NCBI RefSeq assembly: GCF_963583255.1
Contig: NC_084808.1
Location: 29,432,404 to 29,496,403 of the forward strand
Direction: 5' to 3'
Length of the DNA stretch: 64,000 nt
Source: Pyrus communis
Lineage: Eukaryota; Streptophyta; Magnoliopsida; Rosales; Rosaceae
The position numbers and the translations under genes are program-made. The notes below the pieces were generated by a model that was given only the letters and a program-made list of their open reading frames with translations, was not told the DNA's origin and searched no databases. This document shows, piece after piece, positions 1 through 11,713 of this stretch. Position 1 is the stretch's first letter. The number at the start of each line of letters is the position of its first letter.

Positions 1-1000
1 TGCGCATCATCCCATTTGGACGGCGCTGGTTTGGAGAACGGGGCAAGAAGCACCCTTTGTGGAGCACACTCTGCCTTCTGAAACTCAAACATGGATGCGG
101 ACACACTCATAGCATCGCACCCACTACCATAATCTAAAGAAGGGTCTTCTTGGTTCCTAATTCTTGAATTGACTAATGTGCTATCCTTCAATCGCTGGTC
201 GCTACCCATCTCCGGGCCTAATGAGTCAGCAGCATTCGAAGTCGAGCATTTGGGAAGAACACTCACAACATCTACATCTTTGCAGTTATCAGATGCACCA
301 CCCTCTGCAAGAATCCAGTCAAACATCGAAAGGGTAAGACCATCAAGAATAAATTTCACTAATTCTGATCTGTTGACCACAAAGTATCATTTTTTTTATC
401 ATTTTTTTTTTTTAAGTTTAATTAGGCTAGCACTCGGCTACAAGCAATGGTTAACTACTTTCTGTTTGTTTCCCAAGAAAACTGAGGAAAATTGAAAAGA
501 AAATACGAAATTTGACTACTTTCTGCTAAACCGGAATCGCCACAGACCCAGTAGCTAGCTTAATTCAAAGACCAAGAAATATAAGATTCAAATAATGACT
601 GATTAATTTAAAAGGGAAAATAAAGAGCTAACCAGCTTGATCATCAAAGTCAGGAGGCTGAGATCTCAGAGTGAATGCAGATTCAGTATCTTCATTCTCC
701 TTCCTCTTCTTCTCTACTCCCAGTAGCATACTCCTCTGCTTACCTGGGGAAAATCCCCCACCGCCCACCTGCACTTTCAAATCCCCAATAAGCGATCCGA
801 TAAACTAAAAAATGGGTCTTTGTTTTTGTACCCAAAAAATGAGAAAGCTAAAAACTTTGAAGCAAGTTCGTGAAATTGACGGATAAAGAATGATGGGTTT
901 TGGAGAAAAAAGAAAGAAAATGTTCGAGTTTTGCACATTAAATTTGAAAACGATGGAATGTGAGAGGCACCTGAGGCTTTTGGATCCTTTCGTAATCCAT
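1..1000 (-). CDS. Remorin-family protein, 5' part (continues beyond the left edge)
   Basis: Read on the minus strand, exons are 1000..971, 768..633 and 304..1, the last being cut by the window edge. Phases agree: 30 nt, then 136 nt leaving one base, then exon 3 completes the codon. The product starts MDYERIQKPQ, continues VGGGGFSPGKQRSMLLGVEKK, and after a variable acidic/serine stretch reaches KPAPSKWDDA at the edge. That opening and the PSKWDDA motif are what I recall from long-N-terminus plant remorins of the At2g02170 type. The diagnostic C-terminal remorin coiled coil lies outside the window, so the family call rests on the N-terminal half. Remorins are plant-specific proteins of plasma-membrane nanodomains involved in signalling and plasmodesmatal control. 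Exon 2 could instead start further upstream after a second AG near 807, but that would add a stretch not seen in relatives. A pyrimidine-rich leader lies upstream of the start. Confidence 0.7.
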
Positions 1001-1260
1001 GGAAATGTGAGGGTGACAAGATCATGCAAATTCAACGCGTTGGTGTAGAATTTCACTCAATCATTCTCTCCCTTCCCCTCTCTCTCTAGGAGGAAGGAGG
1101 AAACGAATGAATGAATGCGCGGGCGAGTGAGTTTGCTTTTGCTTGTTTTGAGGAAATTGAGAGTTGCAGAGAGAGAGAGGGCCGTACACAGATTGCAGTG
1201 AGTGAGGGAAGGAAGGAAAGTCACGTCGCAGTCAGTCGGTCTCACTCACTTTCGCAGGGA

Positions 1261-1269
1261 CTATTTATG
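1261..1269 (-). promoter_or_regulatory. Candidate TATA box of the remorin gene
   Basis: On the minus strand this reads CATAAATAG, about 260 bases upstream of the remorin start codon at 1000. A CT/GA-rich leader follows it, as is usual for plant core promoters. The transcription start is not known. This is inference from motif and position only. Confidence 0.35.
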
Positions 1270-1300
1270 TTTGCAGACAACGTAAGGCTTTGGACCCGCT

Positions 1301-2400
1301 GAACCTGAAAGTACAGTTTTAAGATGCGTTTGTTTGTTGAATCGGATTGAATTAGTTTCAGAAATTAAATTGAATTGATTTAGACTGTACTAAACTATAT
1401 AGTAATATTTTATATTATTTAATGTATATATAATAATATTTTATATTATTTATGAATTATTATTATTATTTCAAAAATCTCATTCTACACTTCAGTGTAT
1501 TTTTCTTTCCAATTATAAAAAATTTAGAATGTCAAATGAGATTTTTGAAATGCTAATAATAATTTTCTATTATTTAATGCATATTTATTATTAATTCACC
1601 TTTTACTTTTGTACTCTTGAGAAGCTGAAAGACTACCCCTCTCGAAGTTTTTTTTTCCCCATTTCTTCCTTCCTCCCTCTTTTTCTTGCAAAACGTAGGT
1701 GTAAAGCTCATTACAAATCCTTCAATACAAGCTCATCATTTTCACCCCTCTTACCGACATTAAGCATCTCCACCTTAAAGGGTGTTGCAGAAGAGTGCTT
1801 GCAGACGATGCAGCGTGCAGACGATGCAGTGGGCAAACGTAGAATGTTTGGGGACAGGACTAGCAATCCCATACATATTAGGGGTCCTCGATAAGACTAC
1901 CTAGTGGAAGACTTAATCGGTGCAAGTCCGACTTAGTCTCATTATGATAATCCTTGTTCGTATCAAACACCGAGTAGCAATCTCAGCTAAGCCAATCCAA
2001 TCCAAGGAAGTTTAGTGAGAGAAAACAAACGCCCCCTTAGTCTTTTAGCTTCTCAACCCTGCTTTATTTGGTTTGACACAACACGAGAAATAACTCAGAC
2101 AAAAAATACAAGAAAATCTCTCACAAGAACTCCTTGGATTATTTATAAGGTTATAAATAATTTGGGCGTGGGTTTGGTCTTTTCCTCCTTCTTCTCTCCT
2201 TCTAAGTTCTAACAACTAAAAATTTGATTCACTAACACTATTGTTTATTATTTTTATTGTATATTTCGACTACTAGTTTAATCGAGAACTTTTATATAAA
2301 ATTTCATACTTAATAGACAATTAGGTTAGAAATAATGTCAATATTAATAGATAATGGTAAAACGGCACTCTAAATGATGCATAAAAGTAATGAAACATTA
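1301..2400. other. Repeat-bearing spacer, possible hAT-like element
   Basis: No gene is seen. About 1325-2040 may be one non-autonomous DNA element: the left side reads gcgtttgtttgttgaatcgg and the right side is its imperfect inverse, ending aaaacaaacgcccc, with ggattgaa/ccaatccaat following inward. I could not find a clean target duplication, so the ends are uncertain. A smaller hairpin MITE at 1456-1561 is nested inside. A short tandem motif gcagacgatgcag occurs twice at about 1800-1830. From 2040 to 2400 the DNA is AT-rich without recognisable content. Confidence 0.35.
1456..1561. repeat. Hairpin MITE, copy A
   Basis: The two ends are near-perfect inverted repeats of about 25 bases: atttcaaaaatctcatt on the left and aatgagatttttgaaat on the right. 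The interior is AT-rich and includes agtgtatttttctttcc. The reverse complement aligns along its whole length with copy B at about 45562-45650, which shows a dispersed family rather than a chance palindrome. There is no coding capacity. Confidence 0.65.
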
Positions 2401-2409
2401 CATTTTCAC

Positions 2410-3802
2410 GGAAAAGAAAGAGAATAACATCTTTCTAGTTTCTCTCTAGAAAATTTCTCTCTTTACTGAAACCCTAAACACCAACCCAATATTCTCTTTC
2501 ACCGCTGGTTCGAGCCTTTGGCTTAGGTGCAGCGACAACCCACCCTTCTTTTCTTCTCCTTCCTTTTTTCTCGCAGCACGCTACACCCTCCCATTTTTCC
2601 TCCTTTTTCCCTCCCATCTCCTCTATTCTTTCCCTCTTTTATTCCTTTCCCTTCTCTTCTGCATTTTCCTCCCCTCCCATCTCCTATGCCCATTCTATCT
2701 TACAACTTCCCACCCCTTTTTCCTTCTTATTTATCGTCTTCCTTGAGCATGGTCTCAATAACCCAAAGCTTGTTTTAGATTTGGGCTTCATGCTCTTTAA
2801 CCGACGTTTTTCACCTTTTTTACTGCTATCTGTTTGTTACTTTTGCTTCCTCTCTCCTCTTTAGCCGTGATATTCAATCACCACCTTATCACATGCTCGG
2901 ATATGTGGGTTACAATCTGAAATTGGGTATCAAATCCATTTCCCTCTCTCACTTCCCCTCCCCCAATCGGCATGCTGTATTCCCCTTGAGACCAAGTATT
3001 ATGTGGCCTTCATCCAGTGGCAAAGCCAGAATTTTTAAATAATAGGGTCATAATATCAACTAAAAAAGCTTCATTGAGCTACTTCATCAAGCACCTAGTA
3101 AGCACTTGCTAATTCCTGTCAACATATGCCGAAAATTTATGCCAACATATGTCGACAACTACTATTATTTGTAGCTTGTAGATGGTGGGTGCATGATACT
3201 GTGGAGTAATATTGAAGGTTGCCAAGGCTTTTTAACTAAGGTATTTCATCGAGCACATGGTGTGCACAATAGATCGCACAAGAAAAGAGAAAATGAAGAC
3301 AAATGTGATAGAACAAGTAGAAGAATGAGGTTGTAATTTAGTTTGTCTTAGCTGTTTATAAGGGTCATATACAATACACAAACAAATTTACATGAAGTTT
3401 TTTAAGTTATTGGGGTCAAGGGTAACCAATGATTCCATGTTGGCTCCGCCACTGCCTCTATCACAGTAAAGATATTTTACATACTCCTTAGCCTTATTTT
3501 CTATCCATATGATACTTTCTTTGTATATATTTGCAGGGATTTGTGAAAGGGATTTGAATATGATATCTACTTTCTCAGTTCAGAGTTTGACTTTCTTTGA
3601 GGATATGGCAGCAACGGCAGTTTGGTCTATGCTGCATCATATGCCTACATGCCTAATTTTGTGTGAACCTGTTGTATCTTGAGTTACAGTTATTGCTTGA
3701 GCTTTTTACCTTACCTACTGTTTCTCACGAGAGACCTTTTGGTCTCTCTTTCTTGTACTAATTAAGTACATTCGTTTGAAAAAAAAAAATGGAAAAGAAA
3801 GA
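2410..3802 (+). mobile_element. Retroposed sequence with poly(A) tail and 12-bp target duplication
   Basis: The segment 2422-3790 is flanked by the direct repeat ggaaaagaaaga (2410-2421 and 3791-3802) and ends in a run of eleven A (3779-3789). That is the signature of target-primed retroposition. The 5' part (2430-2760) looks like a pyrimidine-rich plant leader. No long reading frame or reverse transcriptase motif was found, so it may be a truncated LINE or a processed copy of a transcript. It is interrupted by a hAT-type MITE at 3015-3454; without that insert it would be about 0.9 kb. The source transcript was not recognised. Confidence 0.5.
3007..3462. mobile_element. Non-autonomous hAT-type MITE (440 bp) inside the retroposon
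   Basis: Element 3015-3454. The left end reads cagtggcaaagccagaattt and the right end, inverted, cagtggcggagccaacatgg, giving imperfect terminal inverted repeats of about 16 bases. The flanks ccttcatc (3007-3014) and cctctatc (3455-3462) match at 6 of 8 positions, consistent with an aged 8-bp hAT duplication. The interior has no transposase. A sister copy lies at 20982-21414 and a probable fragment at about 20430-20545, which shares the internal motif acatatgtcgg. Confidence 0.6.
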
Positions 3803-4917
3803 ATTCGAGACATCAACACAAATGATTTCGTCAAATGGTTTATGCATTGAATTAATGTGCAAAACACTCTTCAGATGACAATCACACTCATACGTAGTAT
3901 GTATGGGGATAGCCCTCTTTGGTTATTTTATGGTTTTGTTTTTGGGGTATGTGATCCTTAAAATTAATGAGATTCACCGACTTTTTGGACTCATCACATA
4001 CTTTAAACAATTAGTTTATTTCACACGTGTTTATTCACATATTATCATTACAAAACAGGTCTCTTTTTAAAATTTCATTCCATACCCACATTTTTTATAG
4101 AAACGGATCCATCACTCTAGTTTTACATAATTTTTTACACAAGTTTTATTTCCTCTATATATTATTTAGGTCTTTCTTTTAAAGTTACGTCTACTAAAAA
4201 TTACTCAATCTCTTATGACCGTTTGATTAAAGCTTTAGTTTCTTTTAGTAGAATCGTATTTGTTCATTTATTTCACCACAGATAAACGTCTTAATAGTTT
4301 CAGATTTGTCTAATTTTTTATAAGAATAATTTATGAATGATGTTATAAAAGATTGACGGTTCAGACCATTAGTATACATTAAAAAAACGAGCACCAAAAA
4401 ATATTTGTGTAAAAAAAGCAGTGCAACGAATCCGCCTTACATATAAATGGATAAGAATCACAATATGGAGGTGACAATCCGTTAAGCGTTTACAATTTTC
4501 CGCTGTGAATATAACCGGAATGAAAAGACAGAAGGACCAAATAAATCGAATTTCGATAAAAAAGCCCTGCAAGCCCATAAGTGTAAGAAGCCCAACAACC
4601 CCGTTACCCACACCTCCGCTTCGGGCTCGAATTCTCCTATTTTTGCCGGCCGTTTTGTTATTTCTAATTTCTCCAAGGAAAAAAAAAAAACAAAGAACAA
4701 AACACATTGGCGATCGAATTTAAATTGGTTTGGATTTCTTTCTTTCTTGTTCGCTTTCTTGCGGAGCGATTCCAAAATCGTTTCTCAATTCTCAGACAAT
4801 CTCTTCGGTTTTAGGATTCAGAAAAGCGAGTAATAATTGTATGATTACGTATTAATATAAGCAATAAATAGGTAAAAAAAATTAAAGAAAAATAAAGTAG
4901 GAATTGGTGGGGTTCGT
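3803..4917. other. Spacer and 5' leader upstream of the TOM1-like gene
   Basis: AT-rich DNA without recognised repeats to about 4600. From about 4690 onward the purine/pyrimidine-rich sequence up to the start codon at 4918 is probably the promoter and 5' untranslated region of the TOM1-like gene. The reading frames on the minus strand here have no family resemblance and overlap each other. Confidence 0.35.
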
Positions 4918-7900
4918 ATGGCGCGTAGCGGAGGCGGCGGCGGCGGCGTCGGGGTGGTGGAGTCGGCGGTGATAGCTTACAACATGAGAGACGCATCGAG
5001 TTGGTGGCACGACATCAATACCTCCTCTATTTGGCAAGACCGCATACTTCATGCCCTTGCTATTCTCTACGGCCTCGTCGCCGTCGTTGCCCTGGTATTT
5101 ATCTCAATCTCTATGTATATCTTTATCTATTTCTATGTACTCTATATATTTGTGTGTGTGTGTGTGTGTATGTATATATCTGTTATCTGTGTGTGACAAT
5201 TTTATTTGTTTAGCTGAATTCTGAATCTTGAATGCTAAGATTTGTAGTTTTCGTTTGGTTGCTTCGAATTTGAAGGAAAAAAATTCAGCTAGTACTTTGG
5301 AGTTGTGTGTGTGTTTATGTTTTAATTCTATAATGTACTGTTATTAATTTCAAGATTAATGCAGAGATTTGGTGAAGATTTATATGTTAATTTGGTATTT
5401 ATATTCATACTAGGTTCAATTGATTCGGATACAATTGAGAGTGCCGGAGTACGGTTGGACCACACAGAAAGTCTTCCACTTTCTTAATTTCGTTGTCAAT
5501 GGAGGTTTGTATCTTATTTGTCGCGGCTGGTGCATTTTCGGGATTTTAATTGCATTCATGATTTGTTTTGTGTGCAAGTGTTTACTTATTTTTGTGTGCA
5601 TGTAGTTCGATCGGCTGTGTTTGTTTTCTGCCGGCAAGTGCAGAAGCTGCATCCGGAGGTTGAATTCCCGTCGGTGCCATTTTCTTAAGTTTAGTTGATT
5701 TTAGTAGATGTTAAGTTATTTTTTGTGTTTTCTTGTCAGATTGTCCAACATATCTTGCTTGATATGCCGAGTCTTGCTTTCTTCACAACCTATGCACTCT
5801 TGGTTCTGTTCTGGGCCGAAATTTACTATCAGGTTATATTTCATTTCAAATACTCTTATGTATATGATTTCTTTTGTGGGAGTGGTGTTGGACTAAGGCG
5901 GTTTGATTATGACCCTTATGTGTAAATTGAACAGGCACGTGCTGTTTCTACAGATGGACTGAGGCCAAGCTTCTTGACTATCAATGCTGTGGTTTATGTG
6001 ATTCAGGTGAAATTTCTACTCCACTGTGTCACTTTAAGTCCCGACAAAGGGGAGCTTTTGGAGTTGGATTCTTCTGCATGGAAGCAAGTCATGGTTTCTG
6101 AATAGAGCACAACGTTCATCTTATTTTTCTTTTTGCCATATTTTTTTATTGTTTCTTTTGTTCACTTATATGTAGAATTTTTTATTATACATAGGACCCT
6201 GTAAACAATGCAGTTGAAAGGTTTCTGAAGAAACCTTCCGCATATTTACACAAAATCTCTTTCATGAATATGGTTCCTAAGAACCTTTTGTTGGTGTATA
6301 TTGATGAAAAAATAGTTGCAACCAGATGTCATTCGAGCAATCAAAACTGATAGATATGTGCGATGGGGTCAAAGGGCTCAGAGAAAGATAAAGTAATTTG
6401 GACAAAGTTACTAAGTTTGGAAGGATAAGAGATATTTAACAGGAGTGGCATGTTAGGGTTTTAGAATTTCTTTATGCTTTAACTTACGGCTGACTGGAAG
6501 CACCCAAAGGGGTTTAGCGAGTTTTTTTATTAGATATTTTAAAATGCAAGAAAGTAGATAAAGGTAGCAGGGTGATGATTTTGTTAGGTGTGTGCACAGT
6601 TTATGCTTTGACCTACAATTGACTGGAAGCACCCAAGGGGTGTATGGTTTTGTTAAATGTCATGCTGGCTAGGAATATCGTGATGTAACTCATTTGTGCT
6701 GGATAAGGAAAAACTGCTCCTCTGTGCACGTGCATATTGTTTGGAATTGACCTTTCCTCAAGGTCCTTGCTAATGAACTCATTAACTAATTATCTTCACA
6801 TTGTACTAATATTATTCCAAGATGGAAAGGTGATCGAGACCATGCTGTATCTATATTTTCCATAATGGGAAATAAAACTAAAGTTGAAACACTTTCCATT
6901 CCTTCTATTTTCCTATACTTGCATATTCTATAACGGAATCATTCCTCTCTCTCTCTCTCTCTCTGTGACATAGTGCAAACGATGATCATCTTCCTCACAT
7001 CTTTGTGGACACACACGCATGCACACACATATATACATATATCATTTAATCTCCTACTCACCTTTTTGTCTTGCTAAGTTCAGCTTCATCTTTGCCACTC
7101 ATTATGTCAAATACAGTTTAAAAGAGTTTTCTGCTCATTTCCACCTATGTATGAATTGGATTGAAACTCTTTGAAAAATATATCAAAAATATTGGTCTTG
7201 ATGAATTCAATATTTCAGATATTATAGTAGAAGTTTGGGGATTGTTTTACTGGATAGTGGAGAGAATGTGTACGGGTACCTATTTAAAGTAGGACCGTTG
7301 GCTACTTTTTGGATATTCATTGTAGTTGGTATGGTACTGATTACGCTTATTGTAGTACATCTCTGTCTGCACAGTTCTATGTATATTGCTAGTTAATAAT
7401 GTGAAGTATCTGGGGAGTTGCTTGTTTACATGTTGGGAATGCTACATCTAATAGTATATTTGTTTCGGTTTACTTGTTACAGATTGCTATGTGGCTGATA
7501 TTATGGTGGAAGCCTATCCCAGTTCTCTTCATCTTATCTAAGATGTTCTTTGCAGGTATTTTTTTTCACTAAGTACATATAGTATTTGAAGATTTGTAGT
7601 TTATCTCGATAATCTGTTATTCTAAGACATATTCTTGCAGGCGTGTCCTTATTTGCAGCCCTTGGGTTTCTTCTATATGGTGGAAGGTAATTGATCTGCA
7701 TTTGGTTGTTTGCCGGTTTTTCTGACATGAAATGCTACATTTTCAAAATCGCATTGTCCTGTGTACGTCTGAAATAAAAAGGAAATAAAGTGTAACAAAA
7801 AGTAAAATTGAAATTCACTTGCCTTCACATAAGTTTACTTGTTAGAATCATATTCATACTGTGTTTGGCTCTACATGACCAACATCACACGTCAGGACCT

Positions 7901-9258
7901 TTAAGACACATAGGAGATGTGGCCTAAGTTAAGTAGGTATGATGTTCTTGCCAGCGTTGTGTAGCCCAGAAAAGCAAATAATTCAAACAAATAAGCACTA
8001 TCCTGAACCTTCACGAACAACTATAGTTTCATAAATGCATCATATTTAATGGATCTGTAGAACTTTGTCATATTGCCTTGTGTTTCTTATTTGTTGCTGC
8101 CACTGAATTTAGGTTGTACAGTTGTACTAGAAAAAAACAGTTCTACTTCTCTCTCACTCCCTCTCACTCCCTCTATACTTTGATTGTTTCTAAATTTTTT
8201 GTCCTTTAGGGAGGAGATTTCTTCTCAAATAGTGTTAAGATAGGTTGGCTCTCATGAAGTTTGAATGATTTTTTATGGGCATCTGTAAGATGGGTGAGGG
8301 ATAAAATGTCTGTGTTGTACCATCCCCTTTATGTGATGGAATGTCATTACTTCCAGAAGATTAGTATCTTGTACATGCTATAATTAATCTTACTATGTCA
8401 AAGTTACGCATAAAGTATTAATTCAGTAGCAGTTACCTTAGCTGTTGCATATGTTCATCTGGGAGAGTATTTGGTAATATAACACCAGTCCTCTGATTAT
8501 GGGCAATCTTCTAATGCTTTTGTTTCTGGCAGACTCTTCTTGATGTTGCAGAGATTTCCTGTTGAATCAAAGGGACGACGTAAGAAGCTGCAGGAGGTAA
8601 AGACTTGAAAAAGATTGTTTTGAGGACCCCTAAATTCTCATCTGCAGATGTACTCACTTTCCTTTTGTTTTGTGACTTTTACAGGTTGGCTATGTGACAA
8701 CCATATGTTTTACATGTTTCCTTGTCAGATGTGTAATGGTGAGTGCTTGAATTTTTTTTATGGATTCTACCTACTACTACTTGAATTGAGAACATTTGAT
8801 GTCTTTAAATTGGTCGAAGTTTTAACATTCAAAATCACATAAATGGTACATATCATGTGCGTACACAAGTGTACGACCAAAAATTCTGATTGGATGTTAA
8901 AGCCTTAGTTGAATTGTATGCATCCGATTTATTGTTTCCGCACTTAAGCTTCCATTATTCTTCTCTTGTGCTACAGATGTGCTTCAATGCATTCGATAAA
9001 GCTGCAAACCTTGATGTTTTGAATCACCCGGTTCTAAACTTCATATATTACCTGGTAAGCATCTGGTTTATGTTTTTGTTGGCTAAATTAAGTCTTTTGG
9101 TCCATTCATTTGATCTTCAATTCTCGCCTTAAAATTTTCCTTGCGGCCTTGCGCTTTCTTTGCAGTTGGTGGAGATATTGCCTTCTTCTTTGGTTCTTTT
9201 CATTTTGAGGAAGTTGCCTCCAAAGCGTGGGATCACACAATATCATCCCATTCGCTGA
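4918..9258 (+). CDS. TOM1: Tobamovirus multiplication protein 1/3-like (TOM1/TOM3/THH1 family) multi-pass membrane protein
   Basis: Eleven exons: 4918..5094, 5414..5504, 5606..5658, 5740..5832, 5935..6006, 7483..7555, 7641..7686, 8533..8596, 8685..8738, 8977..9054 and 9166..9258. All have GT-AG junctions and matching phases, giving 297 residues, the usual family length. About seven hydrophobic segments are visible, for example [56 protein letters not shown] and the C-terminal [20 protein letters not shown]. The first exon is glycine-rich (a run of six G after MARSG). In Arabidopsis, TOM1-family proteins are tonoplast membrane proteins and are known as host factors that tobamoviruses use; their normal role is poorly defined. 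Intron 5 is 1.5 kb and contains CT and CA/TA microsatellites at about 6945-7045. TOM1 and TOM3 cannot be told apart without a tree. Confidence 0.92.
5150..5170. repeat. GT microsatellite in TOM1-like intron 1
   Basis: A run of about ten GT units interrupts the start of intron 1 of the TOM1-like gene. It is a likely length-variable marker and has no coding meaning. Confidence 0.75.
6943..7046. repeat. CT and CA/TA microsatellites in TOM1-like intron 5
   Basis: A run of nine CT units at 6945-6962 is followed by CA-rich and TA-rich tracts at about 7008-7045. All lie within the 1.5-kb fifth intron. Confidence 0.7.
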
Positions 9259-11250
9259 GAGGATTTAGAAACATCCCGATGACAGAAACTGAAGAACGGA
9301 CTTAGAAATACGCAACTTTTGAAACGCTTATCTACCCAATGGGGAGAACGAAATATTGGAAAGAGGCGGAAAAGGTGATGACTATGGGCTTTGAGGAGCA
9401 GCTTTATTGGATTCCGAGTGTTGGTTCTTAGCAGGGGGTGGTAGATTTGTTGAAAAGAAACGACCTTTAAAGGATTGTCAAATATGTAAGAATCATGACC
9501 TTTTATTTTGATTGTCTTGAATCAGACTGACTGGTGTTGCTCTGTTGTTTTAACAATCTCAGAAACTTAGAGTCATAGAATTTCATGTTTCATGAACTCC
9601 GGGTCGGTGTTTTCTGGACATTTGTATTTTTGGTGAGATGCAGAAATGTGCATTATGTGATAGTTTTGTATGCTTTGAACATAATGATTGTTGCAAAGGA
9701 TGCATGGAAAGGTTTACATGTAGGAAATGATTTGATTCGGCAGAAGCGTCGTACCTGTTCTGGGACTGCAAGCTTCCTTTCATGGCGTAAACTTGTTGGT
9801 CGTCTTCAAAGGTTTATGGATTCTGGCTTTTAGGGGTTGCACCGCAAACTCTACGGCGACAGACGAGATGGGGTTTTATCATCTGGTTGAAGGTGGATGG
9901 TTGACTAAACGATGGAGGGCATTGGTTTCGCCCTCTACCGGTCCACTGGCCCGAAAATAAATTGAATGGTAGGTTTTCCCTCTCAATTTGCAAGTAGGTT
10001 TTGAATGGTAGTTAATGTCCATCGTGAGGAAAAAAGTGGAGAGTTTCCAACTTAGGTTCCTGTTTAAGGGCACTTAATGAGATTACTGAAACTTGTAGCC
10101 CTATTACTCGTGGGCTTAACCACATTGGCTAGAGTGACTGCGCTGACCCATAGCAAATTCTTTTTAAGATCTTAAAAAGCTTTGGAACTTGGCAGGGTTA
10201 AGTCATGCTGGCTCATACTCTTTGTTAGTTCCGCCGTCCCTAATTTGGCGGTGGTCTTTGCTCATTCGCCTGCTCTGTTCTTCCCATGTTTTGAGTTTCA
10301 ATTTTGGACCGAAAGTTGGAGTTTGATTCCCAAAGCCGGAAAATTTCACCCTACGAGTGCTTAATCAGTGAGTTATTCTTGAAGCTAAGCTTTCTCCTAT
10401 GCCTTCTTACTCTTAACTTACTCTTACTATGATTTATCGTGTTACAATGACTCATGTTTACCTTGATTCCATTCTACTTCTATTCGAAGTTAGAATCCGA
10501 AATAATAAACATGTCAGTAGTTTAAACACTCGTAGGGTGAAATTTCACCCTACGAGTACTTAATCAGTGAGTTATCCTTGTAGCTAAACTTCAACTTTCA
10601 TGATTCGTCTATCCATCATTACGTAAATGAATGATGAATAAAACCGACCGAAGGCGTAGAGTCAAAGTTGGAGTACAAGAATCCGAACCCAAAAGTGAAA
10701 CAAGATGCAGTTTGCTTTTACCGTTATATTTTGGCACAGCTTTCCTTTTATAGGTGATGGGTGGATCTGGAGGAGGGATTCTAAGTTAGTTGGGTAAAAC
10801 ATTGAATTTTATATCCCTAAACCCCATCTTTCTCTCTAACCTTTTCTCTAGTAGGAATGATGATCCTCTCTGGATCTTTTTTGTGAGGATCTGAAAAAAT
10901 TTAAATTGTGTCTGTTTCTCATATATCGTGCGATCATAAATTATTTTAAATTTTTTATTAAAAATTAAACATAAACAGTAACTGACGAAAATTGGCAGCA
11001 CAATATAGATGAACGAAAACAATTTGAAGATTTCTGAGATCCTCGCAAAGTAGGATTCTCGTTCCTCTAATAGTAGTTTTATTAGAAAAAGACAATTAAT
11101 TTAGTATTAATTATATAATTAGAGACAGAGAGCAATGTTTGTCCTTTTGCATTTTCTCATGGAATAAGATTGATATTACAGCTAAGCTAAGCCTTCTGTT
11201 TTGTGTTTTGTGGGCTTCCCTTTCCTCTTTCTCTCTCTCTCTCTCTGTGC
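9259..11250. other. 3' region of TOM1-like gene and spacer with duplicated segment
   Basis: About 9259-9600 is probably the 3' untranslated region. The rest has no supported gene. At 10339-10395 and 10541-10595 a segment of about 55 bases (aatttcaccctacgagt, then cttaatcagtgagttat) occurs twice in direct orientation, and the second copy begins inside a perfect 30-bp palindrome. A CT run at 11228-11247 starts the leader region of the aldo-keto reductase gene. Confidence 0.4.
10528..10557. repeat. Perfect 30-bp palindrome
   Basis: Each 15-base arm reads actcgtagggtgaaa followed by its exact inverse. The right arm continues into the second copy of the direct repeat also found at about 10339. 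It may be the junction of two inverted terminal repeats of a decayed element. No function is implied by the sequence. Confidence 0.7.
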
Positions 11251-11713
11251 TGCCGTTGTTGACCATGACCCTTTGATTGAATATGTTCGTATCTACTTCA
11301 GCCGTCACAGTTGTGGCACGCTTCTATTTGTTTCCAAAGCAAAAGGATTTGGTTGTTAGCTTCAGCATTGGCTTTTTCCTTCGCTTCTTGTCGTGGTGAG
11401 CTCTCTTTCAGACCTTTTGACAAACAGATTGTGGGGAATTTTTGTAGTCAAAGTTGCAATCTTTTTGGACTGGAATTGTTCTTTTGAGTTTCTGCGAGTT
11501 GGGTTTCTCAGCTTTTGGTGTTTGTTAATTGGTTTTCTGTTTGATTTGCATACTTTGTTCCCGTTTCTGAGATTTTGGGTTCGTAGTAGTTTGTTTGGTG
11601 CTCATATTTCACCTGTTAATATAGCTGAATTGTTGGAATTTCGATTTGATTCCTGCACTCTGGGTAATTTGGATTGCTGGGCTGTTTAGAATCTACCCTT
11701 TGAAACTTGAGGG

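Noticed and set aside
4369..4775. Minus-strand frames upstream of the TOM1-like gene
   Set aside because: Overlapping frames with hydrophobic low-complexity content in the leader/promoter region; no conserved feature.
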